Part shown: one piece after another, positions 24,278 to 32,975 of the stretch
Position numbering within the stretch: position 1 is the first letter of the stretch
Layout: each line of letters starts with the position of its first letter
Source of the DNA: Zeimonas sp050187175
GTDB lineage: Bacteria; Pseudomonadota; Gammaproteobacteria; Burkholderiales; Burkholderiaceae_E
Direction: 5' to 3'
DNA length: 64,000 nt
NCBI GenBank assembly: GCA_050187175.1
Contig: JBFWXS010000016.1
Location: 27,274 to 91,273 of the forward strand
Position numbers and translations under genes: made by a program
The notes under the pieces: generated by a model
Seen by the model: only the letters and a program-made list of their open reading frames with translations
Database searches by the model: none
Told to the model about the DNA's origin: nothing

Positions 24278-25387
24278 ATGTCACAACAAATCTTCAATTT
24301 TTCCGCGGGGCCGGCGGTGCTTCCTCGCGAAGTGCTCGAAGAAGCCGCGGCCGAGATGACGGACTGGCACGGCAGCGGCCTGTCGGTCATGGAGATGAGC
24401 CATCGCGGCGCCGAGTTCGGCGAGATCATCGGCCAGGCCGAAGCCGATCTGCGCGAGCTGCTGGGCGTTCCCGCCGGCTATCGCGTGCTGTTCATGCAGG
24501 GAGGCGCCCTGGCCGAGAACGCGATCGTGCCGCTGAACCTGCTGCGCGGGCGCGCGAGCGCCGATTATCTGGTGACCGGCAGCTGGTCGCGGCAGTCGGC
24601 GCGCGAGGCCGCGCGCTACGCCACGATCAATCAGGTGGTCGAAGTCGCTGAAGGCGGCTTCACGCGTATTCCGCCGCAAAGCGAATGGCGGCTGTCGCGC
24701 GACGCGGCGTATCTGCATCTGTGCAGCAACGAGACCATAGACGGCGTGCAGTTCCACTGGCTGCCGGCGCGCGGCGATGCGCCGCATGAACTGTCGCCGC
24801 AGGTGCCGCTGGTAGTGGATGCGTCGTCGGACATCCTGTCGCGGCCGATCGACGTGTCGGCTTACGGCTGCCTGTACGGCGGCGCGCAGAAGAACATCGG
24901 CCCGGCCGGCCTGACGCTGGTGATCATTCGCGAGGATCTGCTCGGCCATGCGCATGCGCTGTGCCCGAGCGCATTCGACTATGCGGTAGTGGCCAAGAAC
25001 AATTCGATGTTCAATACGCCGCCGACTTACGCTATCTACATCGCGGGGCTGGTGTTCAAGTGGCTGAAGCGGCAGGGCGGCGTCGCCGGCATTGCGGCGC
25101 GCAACCAGGCCAAGGCGGCGCTGCTGTACGACTACATCGATGCCAGCGGCTTCTATGAGAACCGCGTGGCGCGCGCCGACCGTTCATGGATGAACGTGCC
25201 GTTCTTCCTGGCCGACCCGGCGCTGGACAAGACCTTCCTCGCGGGCGCGCAGCAGCGCGGCCTGCTGCAGCTGAAGGGGCACCGTTCGGTGGGCGGCATG
25301 CGTGCCTCGATCTATAACGCGATGCCGATCGACGGCGTTCGCGCACTCGTCGACTACATGAAGGATTTCGTGCGCAGCCATGGCTGA
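24278..25387 (+). CDS. serC: Phosphoserine aminotransferase
   Basis: 369 residues. PLP enzyme converting 3-phosphohydroxypyruvate to phosphoserine (also used in pyridoxal phosphate synthesis). N-terminal signature QIFNFSAGPAVLPREVLEEA. The Schiff-base lysine lies in YGGAQKNIGPAGLTLVII, with NTPPTYAIYIAGLVFKWL and RSVGGMRASIYNAMPI near the end. Its last 8 bases overlap pheA, indicating translational coupling at the head of the serC-pheA-hisC-tyrA-aroA-cmk operon. The 211 bases upstream, shared with the PEP-CTERM gene, must contain its promoter, but I see no strong consensus. Confidence 0.97.
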   Translation: MSQQIFNFSAGPAVLPREVLEEAAAEMTDWHGSGLSVMEMSHRGAEFGEIIGQAEADLRELLGVPAGYRVLFMQGGALAENAIVPLNLLRGRASADYLVTGSWSRQSAREAARYATINQVVEVAEGGFTRIPPQSEWRLSRDAAYLHLCSNETIDGVQFHWLPARGDAPHELSPQVPLVVDASSDILSRPIDVSAYGCLYGGAQKNIGPAGLTLVIIREDLLGHAHALCPSAFDYAVVAKNNSMFNTPPTYAIYIAGLVFKWLKRQGGVAGIAARNQAKAALLYDYIDASGFYENRVARADRSWMNVPFFLADPALDKTFLAGAQQRGLLQLKGHRSVGGMRASIYNAMPIDGVRALVDYMKDFVRSHG

Positions 25388-26516
25388 TCAAGCTGCAGTT
25401 CCCCCGGCGAATGATCGCAAGCCCGGCGCCGCCGGCTCCCACGCGAACGGCGATGAGCTCGACGCGCTGCGCGCGCGCATCGATGCCGCCGATCGCGAGA
25501 TCATCGCGGCGCTGAATCGCCGGGCGCAGCTCGCGCTCGAAGTCGGCGAGGTGAAGAAACGCACCGACGCGCCGGTTTATCGGCCGGAGCGCGAGGCGCA
25601 GATCATGGCGGCCTTGCGCGAGCGCAACACCGGTCCGCTGCCGGATGACGCGCTCGAAGCCATCTACCGCGAGATCGTCTGCGCCTGTCGCGAGCTGGAG
25701 CGGCGGCAGCGGGTCGCCTATCTGGGCCCCGCCGGCACCTTCTCCGAGCAGGCGCTGCTGAAGCACTTCGGCAGCGGCGTCGAAGGCGTGCCGTGCGCGA
25801 CGATAGACGAAGTGTTCCGCGCCACCGAAGCGGGCCACGTCGATTTCGGCGTGGTGCCGGTCGAGAACTCGACCGAGGGCGCGGTCAACCGCACGCTCGA
25901 TCTGCTGCTGCATACGCGGCTGACGATCAGCGGCGAGGTTTCGCTGCCGATCAGCCAGAACCTGATGAGCCGCAGCGGCAATCTCGACGGCGTGCGCCGC
26001 ATCGTCTCGCATCCGCAGTCGCTGGCGCAGTGCCAGGGCTGGCTCGACCGGCACCATCCGACGATAGAGCGGGTGCCGGTGGTCAGCAATGCCGAAGCCG
26101 CACGGCTGGCCTCGGTCGAGGACGGCACGGCCGCGATCGCCGGCGAGATCGCCGCGGCCCGCTACGGGCTGACCATAGTGGCCGGCAACATCCAGGACGA
26201 TCCCAGCAATCGCACGCGCTTCGCGGTCATCGGCGATTACGTCTGCGGGCCGTCGGGCCGCGACCAGACCTCGCTGATTCTTTCGGTTCCCGATCGCGCC
26301 GGCGCCGTCCATGCGCTGATCGAGCCGCTGGCCCGGCACGGCGTTTCGATGAAGCGCTTCGAGTCGCGGCCGGCGCGGCAGGGCAACTGGGAGTATTACT
26401 TCTACATCGACGTGCTCGGTCATCGCGACGACTCGGCGGTGGCGGCCGCGCTGGCCGAGCTGCAGTCGCGCGCCGCCTACTACCGCGTCGTGGGTTCGTA
26501 TCCGCGCGCGAGCTGA
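25380..26516 (+). CDS. pheA: Bifunctional chorismate mutase / prephenate dehydratase
   Basis: 378 residues. An N-terminal AroQ chorismate mutase (about 20-105: ELDALRARIDAADREI, then YRPEREAQIMAALRERN) is fused to prephenate dehydratase (about 113-290: RVAYLGPAGTFSEQA, VPVENSTEGAVNRTLDLL, SNAEAARLAS, NRTRFAVIGD). The C-terminal ACT domain (about 298-375: TSLILSVPDRAGAVH and FESRPARQGNWEYYFYID) senses phenylalanine. It makes phenylpyruvate. The N-terminus before the mutase is a short Ala/Pro-rich extension. It sits between serC (8-base overlap) and hisC (29 bases). Confidence 0.97.
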   Translation: MADQAAVPPANDRKPGAAGSHANGDELDALRARIDAADREIIAALNRRAQLALEVGEVKKRTDAPVYRPEREAQIMAALRERNTGPLPDDALEAIYREIVCACRELERRQRVAYLGPAGTFSEQALLKHFGSGVEGVPCATIDEVFRATEAGHVDFGVVPVENSTEGAVNRTLDLLLHTRLTISGEVSLPISQNLMSRSGNLDGVRRIVSHPQSLAQCQGWLDRHHPTIERVPVVSNAEAARLASVEDGTAAIAGEIAAARYGLTIVAGNIQDDPSNRTRFAVIGDYVCGPSGRDQTSLILSVPDRAGAVHALIEPLARHGVSMKRFESRPARQGNWEYYFYIDVLGHRDDSAVAAALAELQSRAAYYRVVGSYPRAS

Positions 26517-26545
26517 TGCGCGCCTCCTGATCGAAGGTTTCATCC

Positions 26546-27640
26546 ATGAGCATCCAGGCTCCCGAATACGTCCGCGGCATTGCGCCGTACCAGGCCGGCA
26601 AGCCGATCTCCGAGCTGGCGCGCGAATACGGCCTGCAGGCCGACCGCATCATCAAGCTGGCGTCGAACGAGAATCCGCTCGGCATGCCGGAGTCGGCGCA
26701 GCGCGCCATCGCGGCCGAGGCGGCCGAGCTGGGCCGTTATCCCGATTCGAACGGCTTCGAGCTGAAGGCCGCGATCGCGCGTCGCTACGGTGTGCCGCAG
26801 GACTGGATCACGCTGGGCAACGGCTCGAACGACATCCTCGAGATCGCCGCCCACGCGCTGCTGCCGGCGGGCAAGGCGGCGGTCTACTCGCAGTATTCGT
26901 TCGCCGTCTACGCGCTGGCCACGCAGGGCGTCGGCGCGCGCGCGATCGTGGTCCCGGCGCGCGACTACGGCCACGATCTGCCGGCGATGCGCGCAGCCAT
27001 CGACGCCGACACGCGGCTGGTGTTCGTCGCCAATCCGAACAATCCCACCGGCACCTTCGCGCCCAAGGCGGAGATCGAGGCCTTCCTGGCCTCGGTGCCG
27101 TCCGACGTGGTGGTGGTGCTCGACGAGGCCTATACCGAGTACCTCGATCCGGCCGAGCGCGCCGATCCGGCGCAGTGGGTCCGCCGCTATCCCAACCTGA
27201 TCGTCTCGCGCACCTTCTCCAAGGCCTACGGCCTGGCCGGGCTGCGCATCGGCATGGCGCTGGCGCAGCCCGAGCTGACCGATCTGATGAACCGGGTGCG
27301 CCAGCCGTTCAACGTCAATTCGCTGGCCCAGGCAGCGGCCATCGCCGCGCTCGGCGATGAGGCCTTCCTGAACAAGAGCTACGAGCTGAATCGCGCCGGC
27401 CTTCAGAAGCTGCAGTCGGCGTTCGACGACATGGGGCTGCAGTATGTGCCGTCGCGCGGCAATTTCGTGCTGGTGCGCGTGGGCGACGCGGCGGCGGTCT
27501 ATGAGAGCCTGCTGCGCGACGGCGTCATCGTGCGCCCGGTAGGGGGCTACGGCCTGCCCGAATGGCTGCGCGTGACGGTCGGCCTGCCCGAGGAGAACGA
27601 CGCTTTCCTGGCGGCGCTCAAGCGCGCGCTGCGACGGTGA
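26546..27640 (+). CDS. hisC: Histidinol-phosphate aminotransferase (aromatic-operon paralogue)
   Basis: 364 residues, fold-type I PLP aminotransferase. Markers: YVRGIAPYQAGKPISELARE at the N-terminus, KLASNENPLGMPESA, GNGSNDILEIAAHAL, NPNNPTGTF, DEAYTEYLDP and the PLP lysine in SRTFSKAYGLAGLRIG. In Burkholderiales this hisC copy lies between pheA and tyrA instead of in the his operon, so it may act mainly on phenylpyruvate/hydroxyphenylpyruvate in aromatic amino acid synthesis; that is context inference. Ribosome binding site GAAGG lies upstream. It ends 5 bases before the tyrA ATG. Confidence 0.95.
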   Translation: MSIQAPEYVRGIAPYQAGKPISELAREYGLQADRIIKLASNENPLGMPESAQRAIAAEAAELGRYPDSNGFELKAAIARRYGVPQDWITLGNGSNDILEIAAHALLPAGKAAVYSQYSFAVYALATQGVGARAIVVPARDYGHDLPAMRAAIDADTRLVFVANPNNPTGTFAPKAEIEAFLASVPSDVVVVLDEAYTEYLDPAERADPAQWVRRYPNLIVSRTFSKAYGLAGLRIGMALAQPELTDLMNRVRQPFNVNSLAQAAAIAALGDEAFLNKSYELNRAGLQKLQSAFDDMGLQYVPSRGNFVLVRVGDAAAVYESLLRDGVIVRPVGGYGLPEWLRVTVGLPEENDAFLAALKRALRR

Positions 27641-27645
27641 GCGCC

Positions 27646-28500
27646 ATGACGATCCGCAAGGTCGCCATCCTCGGCGTCGGCCTGATCGGCGGGTCGCTGG
27701 CGGCGGCACTGAAGCGGGCCGGCACGGTGGCGCAGGTGGTCGGCTACGCGCCGGCCGATGATGCGCAGGTGGCGCGCGCGCTGGGTCATGTCGATACCGC
27801 CTGCGCGAGCGTCGCCGAGGCTGTCGGCGGCGCGAACTTCGTGGTGCTGGCCGCGCCCGTGCCGGCGATTCCCGGTCTGCTGACGGAACTGCGGCCGCAT
27901 CTGGATGCCCAGGCGATCGTCACGGACTGCGCCAGCACCAAGCGCACGGTGATCGACGCGGCGCGGCAGACGCTGGGCGATGCGTTCATACGCTTCGTTC
28001 CCGGGCATCCGATCGCCGGTTCCGAACGCAGCGGCCCGCAGGCGGCCAATCCCGATCTGTTCCGCGACAAGCGCTGGCTGCTGTGCCCGCTCGACTCGAC
28101 GCCGCAGCAGCATACGGAAGCGGTATCGCGGCTGCTCGAGCCGACCGGGGCGCGCATCGGCACGCTGGACGCGCAACTGCACGACCGCATCTTCGCCGAG
28201 GTGTCGCACTGGCCGCACGCGGTGGCCTTCGCCATGGCGGCCGCCATTGCCGGCGGCGAGCTGTCGGAGCGCGCCATCGAATTCTCCGGCGCCGGCCTGC
28301 GCGACACCAGCCGCATCGCGGCCTCGTCGCCGGCGCTGTGGGCCGACATCATGCTCGACAATCGCGAGGCCTGCCTGGCTTCCGCGGCGCGCTTCCGCGA
28401 GCGCAGCGAAGCGATCATCGCGGCGCTGGAGGCCGGCGATCGCGACGCGCTGGTCGAGATCTTCGGCGCCGCCAGCCGCTGGCGCAGCCGCCTGGCCTGA
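27646..28500 (+). CDS. tyrA: Prephenate (arogenate) dehydrogenase
   Basis: 284 residues from ATG 27646. A GTG at 27637 overlapping the hisC stop would add three residues. NAD(P) fold VAILGVGLIGGSLAAALKRAG at the N-terminus, then VVLAAPVPAIPGLL, TDCASTKR, FVPGHPIAGSERSGPQAAN with the catalytic His, and the all-alpha C-terminal half (HDRIFAEVSHWPHAVAFAMAAAI, GAGLRDTSRIAASSP). It oxidatively decarboxylates prephenate to 4-hydroxyphenylpyruvate. No chorismate mutase or ACT domain is fused. Confidence 0.95.
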   Translation: MTIRKVAILGVGLIGGSLAAALKRAGTVAQVVGYAPADDAQVARALGHVDTACASVAEAVGGANFVVLAAPVPAIPGLLTELRPHLDAQAIVTDCASTKRTVIDAARQTLGDAFIRFVPGHPIAGSERSGPQAANPDLFRDKRWLLCPLDSTPQQHTEAVSRLLEPTGARIGTLDAQLHDRIFAEVSHWPHAVAFAMAAAIAGGELSERAIEFSGAGLRDTSRIAASSPALWADIMLDNREACLASAARFRERSEAIIAALEAGDRDALVEIFGAASRWRSRLA

Positions 28501-28538
28501 GGCCTCCGCCCAGGCCGCATCGTTTTCCAGGATTCCCC

Positions 28539-29873
28539 ATGACTCGCAGTTTCCGCGTCGCGCCCGGCGGGCGCCTGTCCGGCAGCCTCAGGGTGCCGGG
28601 CGACAAATCGATTTCGCATCGGTCCATCATGCTGGGTGCGATCGCCGACGGCACCACCGAGGTCAGCGGTTTTCTCGAAGGTGCCGACGCGATCTCGACG
28701 ATGAACGTGTTCCGTGCGCTGGGCGTGTCGATCGACGGCCCCCACGAGGGGCGCGTGACCGTGCGCGGCGTCGGCCTCGACGGCCTGCGCGGCGCGGCTC
28801 GGCCGCTGGACTGCGGCAACGCCGGCACCGGCATGCGGCTGCTGATGGGACTGCTGGCGGGCCAGGCCTTCGAGTCGACGCTGATCGGCGACGAGAGCCT
28901 GAGCCAGCGGCCGATGCGCCGCGTCGCCGATCCGCTGACGCAGATGGGCGCCCGCATCGAGACGCGCGACGGCCGGCCGCCGGTGCGCATCCTGCCGTCG
29001 GGCGGCCTGCATGGCATCCGGTATGCGATGCCCATGGCCAGTGCGCAGCTGAAGTCGGCGCTGCTGCTGGCTGGCCTGTATGCGAGTGGCGAGACGGTGG
29101 TGATCGAGCCGGCGCCGACGCGTGACCATACCGAGCGGATGCTGGGCGGCTTCGGCGTGCGCGTCGAGCGCGACGGCAACCAGGCCGCGGTGCGCGGCGG
29201 CCAGCGCCTGCGCGCCACCAGCATCGACGTGCCGGCCGACATCTCGTCGGCGGCGTTCTTCCTGGTCGGCGCGTCGATCGCGCCCGGCTCGGATCTTACG
29301 CTCGAACACGTGGGCATGAATCCGACTCGCACCGGCATCATCGACATCCTGCGACTGATGGGCGCCGACATAGCCGTGCTGGCGCCGCGCGAGGTCGGCG
29401 GCGAGCCGGTCGCCGATCTGCGCGTGCGCGCCGCGCCGCTGCGCGGCATCGCGGTGCCCGCTGAGCTGGTGCCGCTGGCGATCGACGAGTTTCCGGCGCT
29501 GTTCGTGGCCGCCGCCTGCGCCGAGGGGCGCACCGTGGTCACCGGCGCCGAAGAGCTGCGCGTCAAGGAGTCGGACCGCATCGCGGTGATGGCCGACGGG
29601 CTGTGGGCGCTGGGCGTCGACGCGGCGCCGACGCCTGACGGCATGGTCATCGAAGGGCGCGGCGGCGAAGCGAACGTGTTCGGTCCGGGCGCCGTGGAAT
29701 CGCACGGCGACCATCGCATCTCGATGTCTTTCGCGATGGCGGCGCTGCGCGCCGGCGGGCCGCTCGAGATCCGCGACACGGCCAACGTGGGCACATCGTT
29801 CCCCGGCTTCACCGCGCTGGCCGCGCGCGCCGGCCTGGGGATCGACGACAGGCAGCCGCAGGGCAGCCGCTGA
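28539..29873 (+). CDS. aroA: 3-phosphoshikimate 1-carboxyvinyltransferase (EPSP synthase)
   Basis: 444 residues from ATG 28539. It transfers enolpyruvate from PEP to shikimate-3-phosphate. Class I motifs: GSLRVPGDKSISHRSIMLGA at the N-terminus, LDCGNAGTGMRLLMGLLAG (GNAGTxxR), SAQLKSALLLAGLYASG, and EELRVKESDRIAVMADGL followed by SHGDHRISMSFAMAAL near the end. The GNAGTGMR form carries Gly and no Ala at the glyphosate-critical position, so the sequence shows no resistance change. It lies 38 bases after tyrA and 10 bases before cmk. Confidence 0.97.
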   Translation: MTRSFRVAPGGRLSGSLRVPGDKSISHRSIMLGAIADGTTEVSGFLEGADAISTMNVFRALGVSIDGPHEGRVTVRGVGLDGLRGAARPLDCGNAGTGMRLLMGLLAGQAFESTLIGDESLSQRPMRRVADPLTQMGARIETRDGRPPVRILPSGGLHGIRYAMPMASAQLKSALLLAGLYASGETVVIEPAPTRDHTERMLGGFGVRVERDGNQAAVRGGQRLRATSIDVPADISSAAFFLVGASIAPGSDLTLEHVGMNPTRTGIIDILRLMGADIAVLAPREVGGEPVADLRVRAAPLRGIAVPAELVPLAIDEFPALFVAAACAEGRTVVTGAEELRVKESDRIAVMADGLWALGVDAAPTPDGMVIEGRGGEANVFGPGAVESHGDHRISMSFAMAALRAGGPLEIRDTANVGTSFPGFTALAARAGLGIDDRQPQGSR

Positions 29874-29883
29874 TGGGCGCCGG

Positions 29884-30696
29884 ATGACTGCGATTCCGAA
29901 CGATCCCGCCGGCCGGATGCGTGCCGCCGTCGATGCGCCGCAGGACCGGGCCGGCAGCGGTGCCCAGGTCCCGCCGGGCCGGGCCGGCAACGCCGCCGAG
30001 GTCCCGCTGAGTCGCACTGCCAATACCGCCGAGGCCCCCGTCATCGCGATCGACGGACCGACCGCCTCCGGCAAGGGCACGATCGCGCAGCGCGTGGCCC
30101 AGGCGCTGGGCTGGGTCTATCTCGATTCCGGCGCGCTGTACCGGCTCGCCGCGCTGGCAGCCCTGCGCGCCGGCGTCGCGCTGGACGATGAAGCCGGACT
30201 GGCCGCGCTGGCCGCAAAGCTGCCGGTCGCGTTCCGCGACGGGCTCATCGAGCTGGACGGCCAGGACGTCACCGATGCCATCCGCGACGAGTCGATCGGC
30301 AACGCCGCCTCGCGCATCGCGGCGCTGCCGCCTTTGCGCGACGCGCTGCTCGGGCTGCAGCGCCGCTTCCGCCGGCCGCCGGGCCTGGTCGCCGACGGCC
30401 GCGACATGGGCACTGTGGTGTTCCCGGAGGCGCGGCTGAAGGTGTTTCTGACGGCCAGCCCCGAGTCGCGTGCCGAACGGCGCCATAAGCAGTTGATCGA
30501 AAAGGGTTTTTCGGCTAAACTAGATGCCCTTTTGGCGGATTTGAGGCAGCGCGACGAGCGCGATGCAAATCGCGCGGTGGCACCGCTGAAGCCCGCCGAA
30601 GGCGCAGTCGTGATCGACTCCACGCATCTCGATATCGACCAGACGGTCGCCGGGGTGCTGAGGGCCTATCACGCGCTGATGCGTCGTCCCGGCTGA
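29884..30696 (+). CDS. cmk: Cytidylate kinase with repetitive N-terminal extension
   Basis: 270 residues from ATG 29884. It phosphorylates CMP/dCMP. The P-loop is VIAIDGPTASGKGTIAQRVA, followed by GWVYLDSGALYR, GNAASRIAALPPLRDAL, PGLVADGRDMGTVVFPEA and FLTASPESRAERRHKQL. The catalytic domain begins only near residue 52. Before it is an Ala/Gly/Pro-rich tail made of three 11-residue repeats, absent from ordinary Cmk proteins. An internal start cannot be excluded, but no good ATG/GTG with a ribosome binding site lies directly before the P-loop. Cmk between aroA and rpsA is the standard order. Confidence 0.93.
   Translation: MTAIPNDPAGRMRAAVDAPQDRAGSGAQVPPGRAGNAAEVPLSRTANTAEAPVIAIDGPTASGKGTIAQRVAQALGWVYLDSGALYRLAALAALRAGVALDDEAGLAALAAKLPVAFRDGLIELDGQDVTDAIRDESIGNAASRIAALPPLRDALLGLQRRFRRPPGLVADGRDMGTVVFPEARLKVFLTASPESRAERRHKQLIEKGFSAKLDALLADLRQRDERDANRAVAPLKPAEGAVVIDSTHLDIDQTVAGVLRAYHALMRRPG
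29947..30042. repeat. Three 33-bp in-frame repeats in the cmk N-terminus
   Basis: The encoded units are RAGSGAQVPPG, RAGNAAEVPLS and RTANTAEAPV. The DNA units are degenerate but in register and keep the frame. Confidence 0.7.
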
Positions 30697-30706
30697 AGTG
30701 ATTGGC

Positions 30707-30900
30707 AGGTACTGATCGGAAGGTACTGANNNNNNNNNNNNNNNNNNNNNNNNNNNNNNNNNNNNNNNNNNNNNNNNNNNNNNNNNNNNNNNNNNNNNNN
30801 NNNNNNNNNNNNNNNNNNNNNNNNNNNNNAGGTACTGATCGGAAGGTACTGAGCGGCAAGCACTGAGCGGCAAGCATCGAGCGCCAGGCACTGAGTGCCC
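30707..30900. repeat. 14-bp tandem repeat array containing a scaffold gap
   Basis: Unit AGGTACTGATCGGA, perfect next to the N run and decaying rightward (AGGTACTGAGCGGC, AAGCACTGAGCGGC, AAGCATCGAGCGCC). Positions 30730-30829 are N, so the true copy number is unknown; the gap most likely results from the repeat. The array lies between cmk and rpsA. From 30901 to 31107 I see no gene and no clear promoter, though the rpsA leader must be here. Confidence 0.9.
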
Positions 30901-31107
30901 GGCGCAAACGGCAAACCGCCAGGCTCCGAGCGCCGATCACGCTGCCGCCGCGGCCGGCGCTCGAAGTACCGTCCGTCGCCGGGTGACTATGCAGTTGCCC
31001 GACGACAGGCGGTCCGGTCCCGTTCGTCGCTGGACGGGGGTGTCGCAACTCCGCTGGAACGCAGGGCGCAGGGTCGCACGCGTTTTTCCGGCGTGTATTT
31101 TTAACCA

Positions 31108-32829
31108 TTGGAACCCATTTTGAACACCGCAACCCAAGCCAACCTGGGAACTGAAAGCTTCGCCCAACTGTTCGAGGAATCGCTGTCGCGCCAGGAAATG
31201 CGCCAAGGCGAAGTGATCACCGCAGAGGTGGTCCGTCTCGATCACAACTTCGTCGTCGTCAATGCGGGCCTGAAGTCCGAAAGCTTCATTCCGATCGAGG
31301 AGTTCCACAACGATCGCGGCGAGCTCGACGTCAAGGAAGGCGATTTCGTCTCGGTGGCGATTGACTCGCTGGAAGACGGCTACGGCGAGACCCGCCTGTC
31401 GCGCGACCGCGCCAAGCGGCTGGCGGCCTGGATCAGCCTGGAGAAGGCGCTGGAATCGGGCGAGCAGGTCGACGGCACGATCACCGGCAAGGTCAAGGGC
31501 GGCCTGACGGTCATGACCAACGGCATCCGCGCGTTCCTGCCCGGTTCGCTGATCGACACGCGTCCGGTCAAGGACACGACGCCGTACGAAGGCAAGACCC
31601 TCGAATTCAAGGTCATCAAGCTCGACCGCAAGCGCAACAACGTCGTGCTGTCGCGGCGCGCGGTCGTCGAGCTGACGCAGGGCGAAGAGCGCGCCAAGCT
31701 GCTCGAGACGCTGCACGAAGGCGCGATCGTCAACGGCGTGGTCAAGAACATCACCGACTACGGCGCGTTCATCGATCTGGGCGGCATCGACGGGCTGCTG
31801 CACATCACCGACATGGCATGGCGCCGCGTGCGTCATCCGTCCGAAGTGCTGCAGGTCGGCCAGGAAGTCACCGCCAAGGTGCTGAAGTTCGACCAGGAGA
31901 AGAACCGCGTCTCGCTGGGCGTCAAGCAGCTGGGCGACGATCCGTGGGTCGGCATCGGCCGCCGCTATCCGCAGGGCACGCGGATGTTCGGCAAGGTCAC
32001 GAACATCACCGACTACGGCGCGTTCGTCGAGATCGAGCCGGGCATCGAAGGCCTGGTCCACGTCTCCGAGATGGACTGGACGAACAAGAACGTCAACCCG
32101 GGCAAGATCGTCGCGCTGGGCGACGAGGTCGAGGTCATGGTGCTGGAGATCGACGAAGATCGCCGCCGCATCTCGCTTGGCATGAAGCAGTGCCGTCCGA
32201 ACCCGTGGGAAGAATTCGCCGACAACCATCGCAAGGGCGACAAGGTGCGCGGCACGATCAAGTCGATCACCGACTTCGGCGTGTTCATCGGCCTGCCCGG
32301 CGGCATCGACGGCCTGGTCCACCTGTCCGACCTGTCGTGGAACACCCCTGGCGAAGAAGCGGTCCGCAACTTCAAGAAGGGTGACGAGGTCGAAGCCATG
32401 GTGCTGGCCATCGATACCGAGCGCGAGCGCATCTCGCTGGGCATCAAGCAGATGGAAGGCGATCCGTTCGGCAGCTACGCGTCGTCGCACGAGAAGGGCC
32501 AGATCGTCCGCGGCACCGTCAGGAACGTCGATCCGAAGGGTGCCGTCATCGACCTGGGCGGCGACATCGACGGCTATCTGCGTGCTTCCGAGATCTCGCG
32601 CGACCGCGTCGAAGACGCCCGCAACCATCTGAAGGAAGGCGACGAAGTCGAGGCGATGATCGTCAACGTCGATCGGAAGAACCGTTCGATCAACCTGTCG
32701 ATCAAGGCGCGCGACACGGCCGACACGGCCGAGGCGCTGCAGCGTCTGCAGGCCGAGAGCGGCGCCGCCAGCGGCACCACCAATCTCGGTGCGCTGCTGC
32801 GGGCCAAGCTCGACACGTCGAAAGAGTGA
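31108..32829 (+). CDS. rpsA: 30S ribosomal protein S1
   Basis: 573 residues with six S1 (OB-fold) repeats. The N-terminal part binds the 30S subunit (ESFAQLFEESLSRQEMRQGEVI), followed by repeats marked NITDYGAFIDLGGIDGLLHI, NITDYGAFVEIEPGIEGLVH, SITDFGVFIGLPGGIDGLVH and the last NVDPKGAVIDLGGDIDGYLR. No ATG or GTG is possible upstream: an in-frame TAA precedes TTG 31108, and a second TTG at 31120 is the alternative start. Neither has a canonical Shine-Dalgarno sequence. S1 promotes initiation on weak leaders and autoregulates its own. Standard position between cmk and ihfB. Confidence 0.97.
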   Translation: MEPILNTATQANLGTESFAQLFEESLSRQEMRQGEVITAEVVRLDHNFVVVNAGLKSESFIPIEEFHNDRGELDVKEGDFVSVAIDSLEDGYGETRLSRDRAKRLAAWISLEKALESGEQVDGTITGKVKGGLTVMTNGIRAFLPGSLIDTRPVKDTTPYEGKTLEFKVIKLDRKRNNVVLSRRAVVELTQGEERAKLLETLHEGAIVNGVVKNITDYGAFIDLGGIDGLLHITDMAWRRVRHPSEVLQVGQEVTAKVLKFDQEKNRVSLGVKQLGDDPWVGIGRRYPQGTRMFGKVTNITDYGAFVEIEPGIEGLVHVSEMDWTNKNVNPGKIVALGDEVEVMVLEIDEDRRRISLGMKQCRPNPWEEFADNHRKGDKVRGTIKSITDFGVFIGLPGGIDGLVHLSDLSWNTPGEEAVRNFKKGDEVEAMVLAIDTERERISLGIKQMEGDPFGSYASSHEKGQIVRGTVRNVDPKGAVIDLGGDIDGYLRASEISRDRVEDARNHLKEGDEVEAMIVNVDRKNRSINLSIKARDTADTAEALQRLQAESGAASGTTNLGALLRAKLDTSKE

Positions 32830-32837
32830 TCGCACCG

Positions 32838-32861
32838 GGCGCCGCCCTGCGGGGCGGCGCC
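32838..32861 (+). terminator. Strong hairpin after rpsA
   Basis: Perfect 10-bp stem GGCGCCGCCC / GGGCGGCGCC with loop TGCG, 9 bases after the rpsA stop. The T-rich stretch is distant (TTTT near 32878), so it may attenuate readthrough into ihfB or stabilise the 3' end more than terminate fully. Confidence 0.5.
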
Positions 32862-32975
32862 TCGTGTGCTGTCCCCGTTTTCCGATTCAGTCACCAGCAA
32901 GCGGCAGGGCGGACGATGGAGATGGGTTTCCGGCAGGATGACGACGAAGCCTCGGGCGACGCCGGGCATCCGACG

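Noticed and set aside
27786..30080. 764-codon minus-strand ORF opposite tyrA, aroA and cmk
   Set aside because: Antisense to three certain genes, Arg/His/Gln-rich, without motifs.
30707..30900. CRISPR array
   Set aside because: Units are 14 bp, contiguous and decaying, with no spacers; no cas genes in the window.
30937..32835. 632-codon minus-strand ORF opposite rpsA
   Set aside because: Mirror of the S1 repeats; the repeated appearance comes from S1 domains on the other strand.
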